From: an uncultured Clostridia bacterium
GTDB lineage: Bacteria; Bacillota; Clostridia; Christensenellales; Borkfalkiaceae
DNA length: 64,000 nt
Assembly (NCBI GenBank): GCA_904419945.1
Contig: CAJFTM010000001.1
Coordinates: 151,443 to 215,442 of the forward strand
Direction of reading: 5' to 3'
Part shown: in pieces, positions 9,104 through 17,717 of the stretch
Layout of the letters: the number at the start of each line of letters is the position of its first letter
Position numbering within the stretch: position 1 is the first letter of the stretch
The notes under the pieces: generated by a model
Told to the model about the DNA's origin: nothing
The model's input: only the letters and a program-made list of their open reading frames with translations
Databases searched by the model: none
Position numbers and translations under genes: made by a program

Positions 9104-9937
9104 GTGAAAACATTATTCATTTCCGATTTGGACGGCACGCTTCTCACGTCAAAGGAGAACGTGTCCGCGTACAGCCTTGCCGAACTCAATGAGATGATCG
9201 ATGAGTGCGGGTTGCTCTTTACATACGCGACCGCCCGTTCCTTGAATTCTGCAGCAAAGGCTTGTTGGGGGTTGCGTCAAAATTTGCCTGTAATCCTGTA
9301 TAACGGGGCTCTGATCATGGAGCCGTGGAACCGCAGGATGCTCTATAATAATCATTTCAATGAGGGGCAGCTCTCCTTTTTAAAGAAACTTTTTGAAAAA
9401 TACGATGTTTGGCCGCTCGTCTATTCTTTCCGCGGCGCCGTGGAGCGCGTTTCATGGGTAGAAGGAAAGGAGACGACGGGCGTTCGGCGCTATCTTGACC
9501 GACGCAGCGGAGATAGGCGCCTCAATCCCGTGCGCAATCGGGAAGAAGTTCTCGGGGATGAGATCTTTTATTTCAACTGCATCGGCAGGAAAGAGGAGCT
9601 GGATGCGCTGCATGAAGAGGTCGAGCGCAGTCTCGATATCAAATGTATCTACGAACCGGAAACATATCATACTGATTATTGGTGCGAGATCATGCCTGCC
9701 AATACGTCTAAGGGGATGGCGGCAAAGGCTTTGCGCGGTATTCTGGGTATAGACCAGATCGTTGCTTTCGGCGACGCAAAAAATGACCGTGAGCTTTTTC
9801 GTGAGGCGGATGAGTGTTATGCGGTCAAAAATGCCGATGAAGCATTGAAAGAGATCTCGACAGATGTCATCGGTTACTCGGAAGAGGATGCGGTCGCCAA
9901 ATTTATTCGCGAAAATCTCAGCCGCTATGCGGGCTGA
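9104..9937 (+). CDS. Cof-type HAD-family sugar-phosphate phosphatase
   Basis: 277-residue haloacid-dehalogenase hydrolase of the Cof/YidA (class IIB) group. Motif I ISDLDGTLL carries the nucleophile and acid/base aspartates; motif II lies in FTYATARS; motif III/IV are the SKGMAAKAL lysine and GDAKNDRELF. The cap domain sits between residues ~85 and 200. These enzymes dephosphorylate sugar phosphates, FMN or PLP; the substrate is unknown. I chose GTG at 9104 because AAGGAAGG lies ~9 bases before it; GTG 9098 is too close and GTG 9065 lies in the promoter. Confidence 0.88.
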   Translation: MKTLFISDLDGTLLTSKENVSAYSLAELNEMIDECGLLFTYATARSLNSAAKACWGLRQNLPVILYNGALIMEPWNRRMLYNNHFNEGQLSFLKKLFEKYDVWPLVYSFRGAVERVSWVEGKETTGVRRYLDRRSGDRRLNPVRNREEVLGDEIFYFNCIGRKEELDALHEEVERSLDIKCIYEPETYHTDYWCEIMPANTSKGMAAKALRGILGIDQIVAFGDAKNDRELFREADECYAVKNADEALKEISTDVIGYSEEDAVAKFIRENLSRYAG

Positions 9938-9966
9938 ATTTTTGAGGGGATTTTGGAGGATACGTT

Positions 9967-10530
9967 ATGAAAAAGGAAAAGAAGAAGAGCACATTTTGGA
10001 AGGATTTTAAAGCGTTTATTTCGCGCGGCAACATTATTGACCTCGCCGTAGGCCTGGTTGTCGGCGCTGCGTTTACCGCCATCGTCAACAGTTTGGTAAA
10101 TGACATTATCAAACCGTTGATCGCTCTTCTGGTCGGCGGCAATTTCAGCGAATTGGTCGCTGTTCTTCGCCCGGAACAGCTCAACGAAGCCGGGGAAGTT
10201 GTCGTCGAGGCGATCACTCTCAATTACGGCAATCTGATCATGGCGATCCTGACATTTTTGATCGACGCATTCGTCATCTTCACAGTCCTGCGAATCGTAC
10301 GCAGTGCGCAGCGGCGTATGAAAGAGAGCGGAGAAAAACTGAAAGAAAAATTAGCAAGGAAAGGCGAGGCTGCAGAAGCGGCGGAAGAGACGGTCGAAGC
10401 GGTTTCCGCACCGGAGCCGGTACCTTCGAAGCCGACGGCAGAGGAGTTGCTTGCGGAGATCCGCGACTTGCTGCGGGCGCAGAGCACAATGTCTGAACCA
10501 TCCGGCCCGGAGGAAAAGAAGGCGGAATAA
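9967..10530 (+). CDS. mscL: Large-conductance mechanosensitive channel
   Basis: MscL pentameric channel of the inner membrane that opens under hypo-osmotic stress. TM1 is seen in FISRGNIIDLAVGLVVGAAF and TM2 in NLIMAILTFLIDAFVIF, with the family's N-terminal amphipathic helix (FWKDFKAFI). At 187 residues it is longer than the usual 120-150: an Ala/Glu/Pro-rich linker separates TM2 from the typical C-terminal bundle helix, whose family motif EELLAEIRDLLR is present at residues ~158-170. It is followed by its own terminator. Confidence 0.95.
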   Translation: MKKEKKKSTFWKDFKAFISRGNIIDLAVGLVVGAAFTAIVNSLVNDIIKPLIALLVGGNFSELVAVLRPEQLNEAGEVVVEAITLNYGNLIMAILTFLIDAFVIFTVLRIVRSAQRRMKESGEKLKEKLARKGEAAEAAEETVEAVSAPEPVPSKPTAEELLAEIRDLLRAQSTMSEPSGPEEKKAE

Positions 10531-10539
10531 ACAAAATAG

Positions 10540-10570
10540 AAAACGCTTGATTTGTGTCAAGCGTTTTATT
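10540..10570 (+). terminator. Terminator after mscL
   Basis: AAAACGCTTGA-TTTGTG-TCAAGCGTTTT, 11-pair stem ending in T residues. Confidence 0.85.
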
Positions 10571-10660
10571 CGCGGGCGGAGCAAAAATTCAGTTGAAAAT
10601 TTTTTGCAAAAGGGGCCTTAAACAGTTTTATAAAATTTGTGTTTGTGCTATACTTGATAA

Positions 10661-10901
10661 GGAGAGGGGAAAGGTCTGCTGCGGGCGTGTTCGCAGGTCC
10701 CTTTCTTCGCTTCACTAATGAGGATTAGGATGAATGGGTGGCAGATGATGCTTGTTTCGAACCATGTTCCGCAGGGTTTATGTGCGAGAGGTGCTTTATT
10801 CGCCGCAGTTTACTCTTCCGCCGCGAACGGAACAAACCATTTGTCTTTGGAAAGCAGAACAGGTTCGTAACGGTGCGAGTGTACCTTTACGGGCCTTTTT
10901 T
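10661..10901 (+). ncRNA. ssrS: Probable 6S RNA
   Basis: A 240-base stretch without a supportable reading frame has a -10 TATACT (10649-10654) just before it and ends at GGGCCTTTTTT. It folds as one long interrupted rod: AGG(T)CCC/GGGCCT, CTTCAC/GTG(C)GAG, a purine-rich open middle (near ATGAGGATTAGGATGAATGG), then CAGATG/CATTTG, GTTT/AAAC and GTTCC/GGAAC toward the apical loop. A closed rod with a large central bubble is the 6S hallmark, and the 5' arm (CTGCGGGCGTGTTCGCAGGTCCC) resembles Firmicutes 6S as I remember it. Proximity to purE is also typical for 6S in several lineages. A covariance-model search was not possible, so this is a good but unproven call. Confidence 0.6.
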
Positions 10902-10910
10902 ATTGCTTCA

Positions 10911-11210
10911 TCAGAATGGCAGCAGTGCGATACCGCGCAGGAGGAAGAACGTAATTCCCACATTTACAACGGCGAGCACTGGCAGGAGAAGCATGAGCAG
11001 CATATCATCTGTTTTAAAGCGCAAGGCGAGCAGTGCGGCATAGGCCGCGGCCGATCCGCCCAGTGCTCCCGCTAAAATGATCTTGCGCCGCCCGCCGCGC
11101 GCGGAATCTTCTCGGGATGTTTGCTTTTGAGAACGTACGAGCAAAAAGGCGTAAAGGTTGATCGCAAGCAGGTAGACACCCGCCAACACATATGCAAAAA
11201 TAAGCAGCAT
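10911..11210 (-). CDS. DUF1294-family small membrane protein
   Basis: 99-residue integral membrane protein with the DUF1294 layout: hydrophobic N-terminal helix, the INLYAFLLV motif, a short charged cytoplasmic loop with basic residues, a glycine-rich helix (AGALGGSAAAYAALL), the FKTDD segment (family: RHKT) and a final hydrophobic helix. Function of the family is unknown. It starts at ATG 11210 with GGAG 7 bases upstream on its strand and converges on the 6S RNA gene, whose U-run ends 10 bases from its stop codon. It is divergent from purE. Confidence 0.7.
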   Translation of the reverse strand: MLLIFAYVLAGVYLLAINLYAFLLVRSQKQTSREDSARGGRRKIILAGALGGSAAAYAALLALRFKTDDMLLMLLLPVLAVVNVGITFFLLRGIALLPF

Positions 11211-11293
11211 ACAACGGCTCCTTTTGCCGCAGTATGTGTTGGGGAGGAAAAAATATACAAGACAGGTTGCGGCATGGCCGCAGGGAGGAGCGT

Positions 11294-11791
11294 ATGGCTA
11301 AAGTAGCGATCTTAATGGGCAGTAAGTCAGATTTTGCGGTCGTCAAGCCCGCCGTTGTGACATTGCAAAAATTCGGCATCGAGACGCAGGTGCGGGTCAT
11401 CTCCGCACACCGTACGCCGGATGCAGCGCATGCGTTTGCGGCGAATGCAGAGGCGGACGGCGTTGAAGCGATCATCTGCGCTGCGGGTAAGGCAGCGCAC
11501 TTGGGCGGCGTGATCGCCGCCTATACGGCGTTACCCGTTATCGGGCTTCCCGTGAAGACAGATATGATGGGCGGTTTGGACAGCCTGCTCTCCATCGTGC
11601 AAATGCCTTCCGGTATCCCGGTCGCAACTGTCGGGGTAAACGGGGGTGAAAATGCGGGCCTTTTGGCAGCGCAGATCCTTGCGCTCCGTTATCCGGAAAT
11701 CGGCGAAAAATTAAAGGCATTCAAAAAACAGATGGCGGATAAAATTTCCGCCGACGACGCGGCGTTGCAGGAAGAACTGCGCGCACTTTGA
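11294..11791 (+). CDS. purE: N5-carboxyaminoimidazole ribonucleotide mutase (class I PurE)
   Basis: 165-residue PurE that isomerises N5-CAIR to CAIR. Family marks: ILMGSKSDFAV at the N-terminus, SAHRTPD with the catalytic histidine, AGKAAHLGGVIAA and GLPVKTDMMGGLDSLLSIVQMP. Class I PurE needs PurK, which is not in this window. ATG at 11294 follows GGGAGGAG; the longer frame upstream has no ribosome site. First gene of the purine cluster. Confidence 0.96.
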   Translation: MAKVAILMGSKSDFAVVKPAVVTLQKFGIETQVRVISAHRTPDAAHAFAANAEADGVEAIICAAGKAAHLGGVIAAYTALPVIGLPVKTDMMGGLDSLLSIVQMPSGIPVATVGVNGGENAGLLAAQILALRYPEIGEKLKAFKKQMADKISADDAALQEELRAL

Positions 11792-11821
11792 AAAAGTTAT
11801 CAATTTCGGAGGAATACATCC

Positions 11822-12529
11822 ATGAAAAAACTCGGTCAGCTTTATGAAGGCAAGGCAAAAAAAGTCTTTGAGACGGACGATCCGGACATCGTGATCGTCG
11901 ATTATAAGGACGATGCGACGGCTTTCAACGGTCTGAAAAAGGGCACGATCGCCGGAAAGGGCGTCATCAATAACAAGATGAGCAACATGATGTTCCGCCT
12001 GATGGAGCAGCACGGTATTCCGACGCACTACGTCGAAGAGCTTTCCGATCGCGAAACGGCAGTGAAAAAGGTGCAGATCGTTCCGCTGGAAGTCATCATT
12101 CGCAATACGGCTGCGGGTAGCTTTTCAAAGCGTTACGGCGTACCGGAAGGTAAAAAGCTTCCCGTCGCCGTGCTTGAATTCAGCTATAAAAACGATGACC
12201 TCGGCGATCCGCTGATCAACGATTATCACGCCCTAGCCATGGAGCTGGCGACCCCTGAAGAGATCGAGACCATCAAGAAGATGGCGTTCAAGGTCAATGA
12301 GATCATGAAGGAGTTCTTCAAGACGCTCAACATCGACCTCATTGATTTTAAGCTGGAATTCGGCCGCTTCAAGGGCAGCATTATCCTCGCGGATGAAATT
12401 TCTCCCGATACGTGCCGTTTTTGGGATATGACGACGGGCGAAAAGCTGGATAAAGATCGTTTCCGCCGCGATATGGGCGGTGTGGAAGACGCCTATAAGG
12501 AAGTGTTTGCGCGCCTCACCTCTAAGTGA
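11822..12529 (+). CDS. purC: SAICAR synthetase
   Basis: 235-residue ATP-dependent ligase that joins aspartate to CAIR. Characteristic motifs: [11 protein letters not shown] near the N-terminus (ATP grip), [13 protein letters not shown], and LIDFKLEFG in the C-terminal half. Length is normal. It follows purE by 30 bases and has GGAGG before ATG 11822. The next enzyme in the route, PurB, is not in the window. Confidence 0.97.
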   Translation: MKKLGQLYEGKAKKVFETDDPDIVIVDYKDDATAFNGLKKGTIAGKGVINNKMSNMMFRLMEQHGIPTHYVEELSDRETAVKKVQIVPLEVIIRNTAAGSFSKRYGVPEGKKLPVAVLEFSYKNDDLGDPLINDYHALAMELATPEEIETIKKMAFKVNEIMKEFFKTLNIDLIDFKLEFGRFKGSIILADEISPDTCRFWDMTTGEKLDKDRFRRDMGGVEDAYKEVFARLTSK

Positions 12530-12544
12530 GCGGAGGACTCATCC

Positions 12545-13969
12545 ATGTATTTGCGAGACGGTAAACTTCCGTTTGACGGTATGCATGAGGAATGCGGCGT
12601 ATTCGGCGTCTACAGCACCGAAACGCGCGACGTCGCGCATACCGCTTATTACGGGTTATACGCTCTGCAACACCGAGGGCAGGAGAGCTGCGGCATCGCA
12701 GTGGCTTATGCCAATCAAATACAGTATCATAAGGGGATGGGGCTTGTGCCCGAGGTGTTCGCGAACGGAAACCTCGAGTCCCTTCCGGAAGGGGATATAG
12801 CGATCGGCCATGTCCGATATTCTACGACGGGGGCGAGTTCGCTGCTCAATGCTCAGCCCGTTGTGTTTACGGGCAAATGCGGCAAGATGGCGCTCGCCCA
12901 CAACGGCAATCTGACCAATGCTCGTCAGTTGCGCGAGGAGCTGATCCGCGGCAATGCCGTTTTTCAAACAAGCATCGACTCGGAAGTCATGGCGCTTCTC
13001 ATCAACCGCTGCAGCGACGGCGATATCGTCAAGGGGGTCCTGGAAGCGTGCAACCGTTTCTGTGGTTCCTTTGCACTCGTCGTTATGACGACGGATAAGT
13101 TGATTGCCGTACGCGATCCGTACGGGATCCGCCCGCTCGTGTTGGGGAAGAGTTTAGACGATACCATCGTTGCGAGCGAATCGTGCGCGATCGACGCGAT
13201 GGGGGCAACGTTTGTGCGTGACATCAAACCGGGCGAAGTTGTCGTCATCGATTCGACCGGTGAAAAGTCCTATTTCCTTGAACGGAAGGATCGCACGGCC
13301 GCGTGTATCTTTGAGTATGTCTATTTTGCTAGGCCGGACAGCATCATCGATGGCTGCGGAGTATACGAAGCGCGCAAGGAGGCGGGACGGATCCTGGCTC
13401 GTACCTGTAAGATCGACGCGGACATCGTCAGCGGTGTACCGGATTCCGCGGTCGTTGCGGCGCGCGGGTATTCGGAGGTATCCGGCATTCCGTATGTGGA
13501 GGCTTTGGAAAAGAACCGATACGTCGGGCGCACCTTCATTCAGCCGGATCAGCATATGCGCGAGAGCAGCGTCAGCCTTAAGATGAATGCTTTGCGAGCC
13601 AACGTGCATGACAAGCGGATCATTATTATCGATGACTCCATTGTCCGCGGGACGACCAGCCGGCGCATCGTGCGCATGCTGCGTGCGGCCGGCGCAAAAG
13701 AGGTGCACATGATGGTCTGTTCGCCCGTGGTGCAGAATCCCTGCTATCTCGGTATCGATATGCAGACGCGCTCGCAGCTTATCGGGGCAGGCCGTTCGGT
13801 TCAGGAGATCTGCGATTATATCGAAGCAGATTCCCTCCATTACCTTACAGTCGATCAGCTAAAAGAGACGTGCGGCAATTGTAAACTGAACTTTTGCACC
13901 GGTTGCTTTGACGGCGATTATCCTTATTCGCTGGAAGGTTACCGGGAAGATAAATACAAACTGGAGTGA
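12545..13969 (+). CDS. purF: Amidophosphoribosyltransferase (Fe-S type PurF)
   Basis: 474-residue first committed enzyme of purine synthesis, glutamine + PRPP to phosphoribosylamine. A 16-residue propeptide must be removed to expose the N-terminal nucleophile C17 (in EECGVFG). The PRPP-binding motif IIIIDDSIVRGTT lies at ~359-371. Cysteines at about 254, 400, 451 and 454 (CIFEY; PCYLG; CTGC) match the four ligands of the oxygen-sensitive [4Fe-4S] cluster of the Bacillus-type enzyme, in keeping with an anaerobe. Confidence 0.97.
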   Translation: MYLRDGKLPFDGMHEECGVFGVYSTETRDVAHTAYYGLYALQHRGQESCGIAVAYANQIQYHKGMGLVPEVFANGNLESLPEGDIAIGHVRYSTTGASSLLNAQPVVFTGKCGKMALAHNGNLTNARQLREELIRGNAVFQTSIDSEVMALLINRCSDGDIVKGVLEACNRFCGSFALVVMTTDKLIAVRDPYGIRPLVLGKSLDDTIVASESCAIDAMGATFVRDIKPGEVVVIDSTGEKSYFLERKDRTAACIFEYVYFARPDSIIDGCGVYEARKEAGRILARTCKIDADIVSGVPDSAVVAARGYSEVSGIPYVEALEKNRYVGRTFIQPDQHMRESSVSLKMNALRANVHDKRIIIIDDSIVRGTTSRRIVRMLRAAGAKEVHMMVCSPVVQNPCYLGIDMQTRSQLIGAGRSVQEICDYIEADSLHYLTVDQLKETCGNCKLNFCTGCFDGDYPYSLEGYREDKYKLE

Positions 13970-13998
13970 CTTCTGTCATTTCAACGGAGAAAGAACCA

Positions 13999-15027
13999 AT
14001 GGCTATTTCCTATCAAGACAGCGGTGTCGACGTCGAGCGCGGCTATAAAGCGGTCGAGTTGATGAAAAAACATGTGCAGAGCACGTTTAATGCGAATGTG
14101 CTGGGCGATATCGGCTCCTTCGGCGGCTTTTATTCGATCGCCGGGGAAAGGATGGCTGAGCCGGTGCTCGTTGCGGGGACAGACGGCGTCGGGACAAAAT
14201 TAAAGTATGCTTTTCTTGCAAATAAGCATGATACGATCGGCATCGATGCGGTCGCTATGTGCGTGAACGACATCGTTTGCCAGGGCGCAAAACCACTCTT
14301 CTTCCTCGACTATTTTGCGACGGGCAAGCTTTCGCCCGAAGTGGTCGCGACTGTCGTGTCCGGTGTTGCGGAGGGGTGCCGTCAGGCCGGTTGCGCCCTG
14401 ATCGGCGGGGAGACGGCGGAGATGCCCGGATTTTATGCGGACGGCGAATATGATATTGCCGGTTTTGCCGTGGGCATTGTCGATAAGAAAAAAATCATCA
14501 ACGGAAACTCGATCCGTCCCGGCGATTCGCTCGTCGGTATTGCGTCCAGCGGGATCCATTCCAACGGCTATTCGTTGGTGCGCCGTTTGTTCGGCGACAG
14601 CGGCAACTCGCACGATCTCGACCGCTATGACGACCGATTAAAGGATAAAGTCCTCAACGTGCTTTTGACTCCGACAAAGATCTATGTGCGCAGTATTTTG
14701 TCGCTCATCGAAAAGGTAAGTGTCAAGGGCATCGCGCATATTACGGGCGGAGGCTTTATTGAAAATATCCCGCGCATTTTTCCGAAAGGGATCGGGTGTG
14801 AGATCCGCAAAGATTCCTATCCTTTGCCGGAGATCTTCCGCATCATGCAGGAAAAGTCTGAACTGAACGACGAGCAGATCTACAATACCTTTAATATGGG
14901 TGTTGGCATGGTCGTCTGTGTAGATAAAAAGGATGTTGCCGAGACGATCGCCGCTCTTGAATCTACGGGTGAATGCGCCTATGAGATCGGCGAAACGGTA
15001 CAGGGCAAAGGAGTCACGATCCTGTGA
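13999..15027 (+). CDS. purM: AIR synthetase
   Basis: 342-residue phosphoribosylformylglycinamidine cyclo-ligase. Family marks are GTDGVGTKL, CVNDIVCQGAKPLFFLDY, GGETAEMPG and HITGGGFIENIPR. The frame is open from 13966, overlapping the purF stop, but ATG 13999 (MAISYQDSGVD) matches the family N-terminus and has GGAGA upstream. The stop overlaps the purN start by 4 bases. Confidence 0.96.
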   Translation: MAISYQDSGVDVERGYKAVELMKKHVQSTFNANVLGDIGSFGGFYSIAGERMAEPVLVAGTDGVGTKLKYAFLANKHDTIGIDAVAMCVNDIVCQGAKPLFFLDYFATGKLSPEVVATVVSGVAEGCRQAGCALIGGETAEMPGFYADGEYDIAGFAVGIVDKKKIINGNSIRPGDSLVGIASSGIHSNGYSLVRRLFGDSGNSHDLDRYDDRLKDKVLNVLLTPTKIYVRSILSLIEKVSVKGIAHITGGGFIENIPRIFPKGIGCEIRKDSYPLPEIFRIMQEKSELNDEQIYNTFNMGVGMVVCVDKKDVAETIAALESTGECAYEIGETVQGKGVTIL

Positions 15028-15641
15028 AAAAGATAGCGGTATTTGCGAGCGGCTCCGGAAGCGACTTTCAATCTGTGATCGATGCGAATGAGAAGGATCC
15101 TTTCTGTGAGATCGGGCTTCTCGTTGCGTCGAAGGAAGGGATCTATGCGTTAGAACGCGCTCAGCAACATGGTATCCCGGCAATTGTCTGTCGCGCGCGC
15201 GATTTTGCTTCTGCCGAGGCATTCGGAGAAGAATTGATTTCGCAACTGCATGCCCGCGGCATCGATTATGTCGTGCTGGCGGGTTATCTGTCTATGCTGC
15301 CGGAAAATCTGATCCGGGCTTTCCCGGACCGCATCGTCAATATCCACCCGTCCCTGATTCCGAGCTTTTGCGGAAAAGGTTTTTATGGAATCAATGTACA
15401 TCGCGCGGCGATCGAGTACGGCGTCAAAGTGTCCGGACTGACGGTACACTTTGTCGATGAGCATTATGACAACGGCGCCATCATCTTACAGCGCACCGTA
15501 CCTGTTTTGAGCGAGGATACCCCTGAATCTTTGCAGGCTCGCATTCTTGAAGAGGAGCATAAGGCACTTCCTGAGGCGGTACGGCTACTCGCGACGGGTA
15601 GATTGCAGAAAGTCGGACGCAAGGTCACAATTCTGAGCTAA
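15024..15641 (+). CDS. purN: GAR transformylase (formyl-THF dependent)
   Basis: 205-residue enzyme formylating GAR with 10-formyl-tetrahydrofolate. Catalytic Asn-His-Asp set visible in VNIHPSLIPSF and VDEHYDNGAII; N-terminal FASGSGSDFQSVI is the phosphate loop. Start is GTG at 15024 overlapping the purM stop (GTGA), which implies translational coupling. Choice of PurN rather than PurT fits a folate-based, anaerobic route. Confidence 0.96.
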   Translation: MKKIAVFASGSGSDFQSVIDANEKDPFCEIGLLVASKEGIYALERAQQHGIPAIVCRARDFASAEAFGEELISQLHARGIDYVVLAGYLSMLPENLIRAFPDRIVNIHPSLIPSFCGKGFYGINVHRAAIEYGVKVSGLTVHFVDEHYDNGAIILQRTVPVLSEDTPESLQARILEEEHKALPEAVRLLATGRLQKVGRKVTILS

Positions 15642-15690
15642 TACAGCGACCGCTTGCTGCGGCAAAAAAATACGATCGGGGGTCAAACCA

Positions 15691-16410
15691 ATGAATGTCT
15701 ATACCATTTCCGATATCGGAGAACTCATTCGCGATAACAGCTACGTCGGCCGCGGCATCGTGATCGGAAAGAGCGAGGACGGAAAAAAGGCTGTCTTTGC
15801 CTATTTTATCATGGGGCGGAGCGAAAACAGCCGCAATCGCATTTTCAGTGAAGAGGGCGAAACCGTCACGATCTATCCCTTCGATGCGAGCAAGGTGGAG
15901 GATCCGTCTCTCATTATATATTCGCCGGTTCGACGCGTCGGCAATGATATCGTCGTCACGAACGGGGATCAGACGGATACGATCTGTGAATTTTTGCAAA
16001 AGGGGAAGAGCTTTGAACAGGCGCTCGAAACGCGCTGCTTTGAACCGGATGCCCCCAACTTTACACCGCGTATCAGCGGGATCCTGCAGTTTGCGGCGGA
16101 TAACTTTACTTATAAATTGAGCATCCTCAAGAGTGCGGATGCAGCAGGCTCTGCCTGCAATCGCTATACATTTGCATATACGCCGTTGAACGGTGTCGGG
16201 CATTTTATTCACACGTATAATTGTGACGGCAACCCGATTCCGACCTTTACGGGGGAACCTGAGCGTGTCCGCATCCCGAATAATTTGCATGAGTTCGCGC
16301 AGACGCTGTGGAGTAATCTGAACGAAGACAACAAAATTTCGCTGTATGTGCGCTATATTGACCTTGCATCCGGCGCGAGCGAAAACGTCTTGATAAATAA
16401 AAATAAGTAA
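15691..16410 (+). CDS. purO: IMP cyclohydrolase, archaeal PurO-like
   Basis: 239-residue protein of the IMP_cyclohyd (PurO) family, closing the ring of FAICAR to IMP. Signs are YVGRGIVIG near residue 20, the Arg-rich GRSENSRNRI motif, and the alpha-beta-beta-alpha fold layout with NGDQTDT. The common bacterial route uses the N-terminal domain of PurH instead; that domain is absent from the next gene, so this protein supplies the activity. ATG 15691 lies 49 bases after purN with only a modest ribosome site (GGGG). Confidence 0.87.
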   Translation: MNVYTISDIGELIRDNSYVGRGIVIGKSEDGKKAVFAYFIMGRSENSRNRIFSEEGETVTIYPFDASKVEDPSLIIYSPVRRVGNDIVVTNGDQTDTICEFLQKGKSFEQALETRCFEPDAPNFTPRISGILQFAADNFTYKLSILKSADAAGSACNRYTFAYTPLNGVGHFIHTYNCDGNPIPTFTGEPERVRIPNNLHEFAQTLWSNLNEDNKISLYVRYIDLASGASENVLINKNK

Positions 16411-16423
16411 GGAGAAGGAGAGA

Positions 16424-17608
16424 ATGAAAGAATTTCAGCTCAAATACGGCTGCAACCCTAATCAAAAGCCGTCTCGTATTTTTATGTCGAACGGCGCTGA
16501 TTTGCCGATCGAGATCCTGAACGGGCGTCCTGGCTATATTAATTTCCTGGATGCGTTCAACAGCTGGCAGCTCGTAAAGGAGCTGAAGGAGAGCACGGGC
16601 ATGGTCTGTGCGACCTCTTTCAAACATGTCAGCCCGACTTCTGCGGCTGTCGGCAAAAAACTGTCCGACCGGTTGAAAAAAGCATGTTTTGTGGATGACA
16701 TCGAAGGGCTGGACGATTCTCCGCTCGCCTGTGCTTATGCGCGGGCTCGCGGCACAGACCGCATGTCTTCTTTCGGTGACTGGATTGCTCTCTCCGATGA
16801 ATGCGATGAGGTGACGGCGAACATCATCAAGCGTGAAGTTTCTGACGGCATTATTGCGCCGGGTTATACGGCCAAAGCTCTCGAGATCCTGAAAGGAAAG
16901 AAAAAGGGGGCATATAACATCGTCAAGATCGATAAAGATTATCGGCCGGATCCGATCGAGCACAAGCAGGTATTCGGGATCACGTTCGAACAGGGGCGCA
17001 ATGAATTTAAGATCGATGCGGATCTCCTGCGGAACATCGTTACTAAAAATAAAGATCTTCCCGATGAGGCGAAAACTGATTTGATCATTTCCCTCATCAC
17101 CTTGAAATATACGCAGTCGAATTCTGTCTGCTTTGCGGCAGACGGTCAGGCGATCGGTGTCGGGGCCGGGCAGCAGTCTCGCATCCATTGCACCCGTCTT
17201 GCGGGTAATAAGGCGGATCTGTGGCATCTTCGTCAAAGTGATAAGGTGTTAGGTTTGCAGTTCGCTGAAAATGTTGGCCGTCCCGATAAAAATAATATCA
17301 TCGATATCTATTTGTCTGACGAATGTGAAGATGTCCTCGGCGACTCCGTTTGGCAGCAATATTTTGCTGTTCGCCCGGAACCTTTTACGAAAGAGGAGCA
17401 GCGCGCCTATTTGTCCAAGATCAGCGGTGTTTCTTTGGGCAGTGATGCATTCTTTCCCTTCTCAGACAATATTGAGCGTGCCCGCAAGAGCGGCGTGAGT
17501 TATATCGCGCAGCCGGGCGGTTCTGTGCGGGACGACCTCGTCATCGAGGCTTGTGACAAATACGGCATGGTGATGGCTTTTACAGGAATGCGCCTGTTTC
17601 ATCATTGA
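16424..17608 (+). CDS. Stand-alone AICAR transformylase (PurH C-domain only)
   Basis: 394-residue phosphoribosylaminoimidazolecarboxamide formyltransferase without the IMP-cyclohydrolase domain of bifunctional PurH (~510 aa). Marks: LKYGCNPNQKPS at the N-terminus, SFKHVSPTSAAVG in place of the PurH KHANPCG motif, the SNSVCFA and GQQSRIHCTRLA segments, and a final AFTGMRLFHH. The catalytic Lys-His pair (K, H in FKHVSP) is kept. It follows purO by 13 bases; together the two proteins perform the last two steps to IMP. A terminator follows. Confidence 0.9.
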   Translation: MKEFQLKYGCNPNQKPSRIFMSNGADLPIEILNGRPGYINFLDAFNSWQLVKELKESTGMVCATSFKHVSPTSAAVGKKLSDRLKKACFVDDIEGLDDSPLACAYARARGTDRMSSFGDWIALSDECDEVTANIIKREVSDGIIAPGYTAKALEILKGKKKGAYNIVKIDKDYRPDPIEHKQVFGITFEQGRNEFKIDADLLRNIVTKNKDLPDEAKTDLIISLITLKYTQSNSVCFAADGQAIGVGAGQQSRIHCTRLAGNKADLWHLRQSDKVLGLQFAENVGRPDKNNIIDIYLSDECEDVLGDSVWQQYFAVRPEPFTKEEQRAYLSKISGVSLGSDAFFPFSDNIERARKSGVSYIAQPGGSVRDDLVIEACDKYGMVMAFTGMRLFHH

Positions 17609-17613
17609 TAAAA

Positions 17614-17657
17614 AAGCTCGAGAGAGCGCCGTTTAATAGGGCGCTCTCGCTTTTTTC
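17614..17657 (+). terminator. Terminator inside the purine cluster, before purD
   Basis: GAGAGCGCC-GTTTAATA-GGGCGCTCTC stem followed by GCTTTTTTCTT. It separates purE-to-AICARFT from purD-purL. Confidence 0.85.
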
Positions 17658-17717
17658 TTAAATATGCACAATACTCTATCAGACATAATATAGGTTTTAA
17701 TACGGAGGAAAGCAGTT

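Noticed and set aside
10738-11075. Two overlapping ~100-codon plus-strand frames after mscL
   Set aside because: They overlap each other, the probable 6S RNA and DUF1294, lack ribosome sites, and have Cys/Arg/Phe-biased nonsense composition.
11211-11293. Purine (guanine/PRPP) riboswitch or PurR box before purE
   Set aside because: No guanine-aptamer loop sequences or paired CGAA-type boxes seen in the short spacer; also no convincing promoter could be assigned there.
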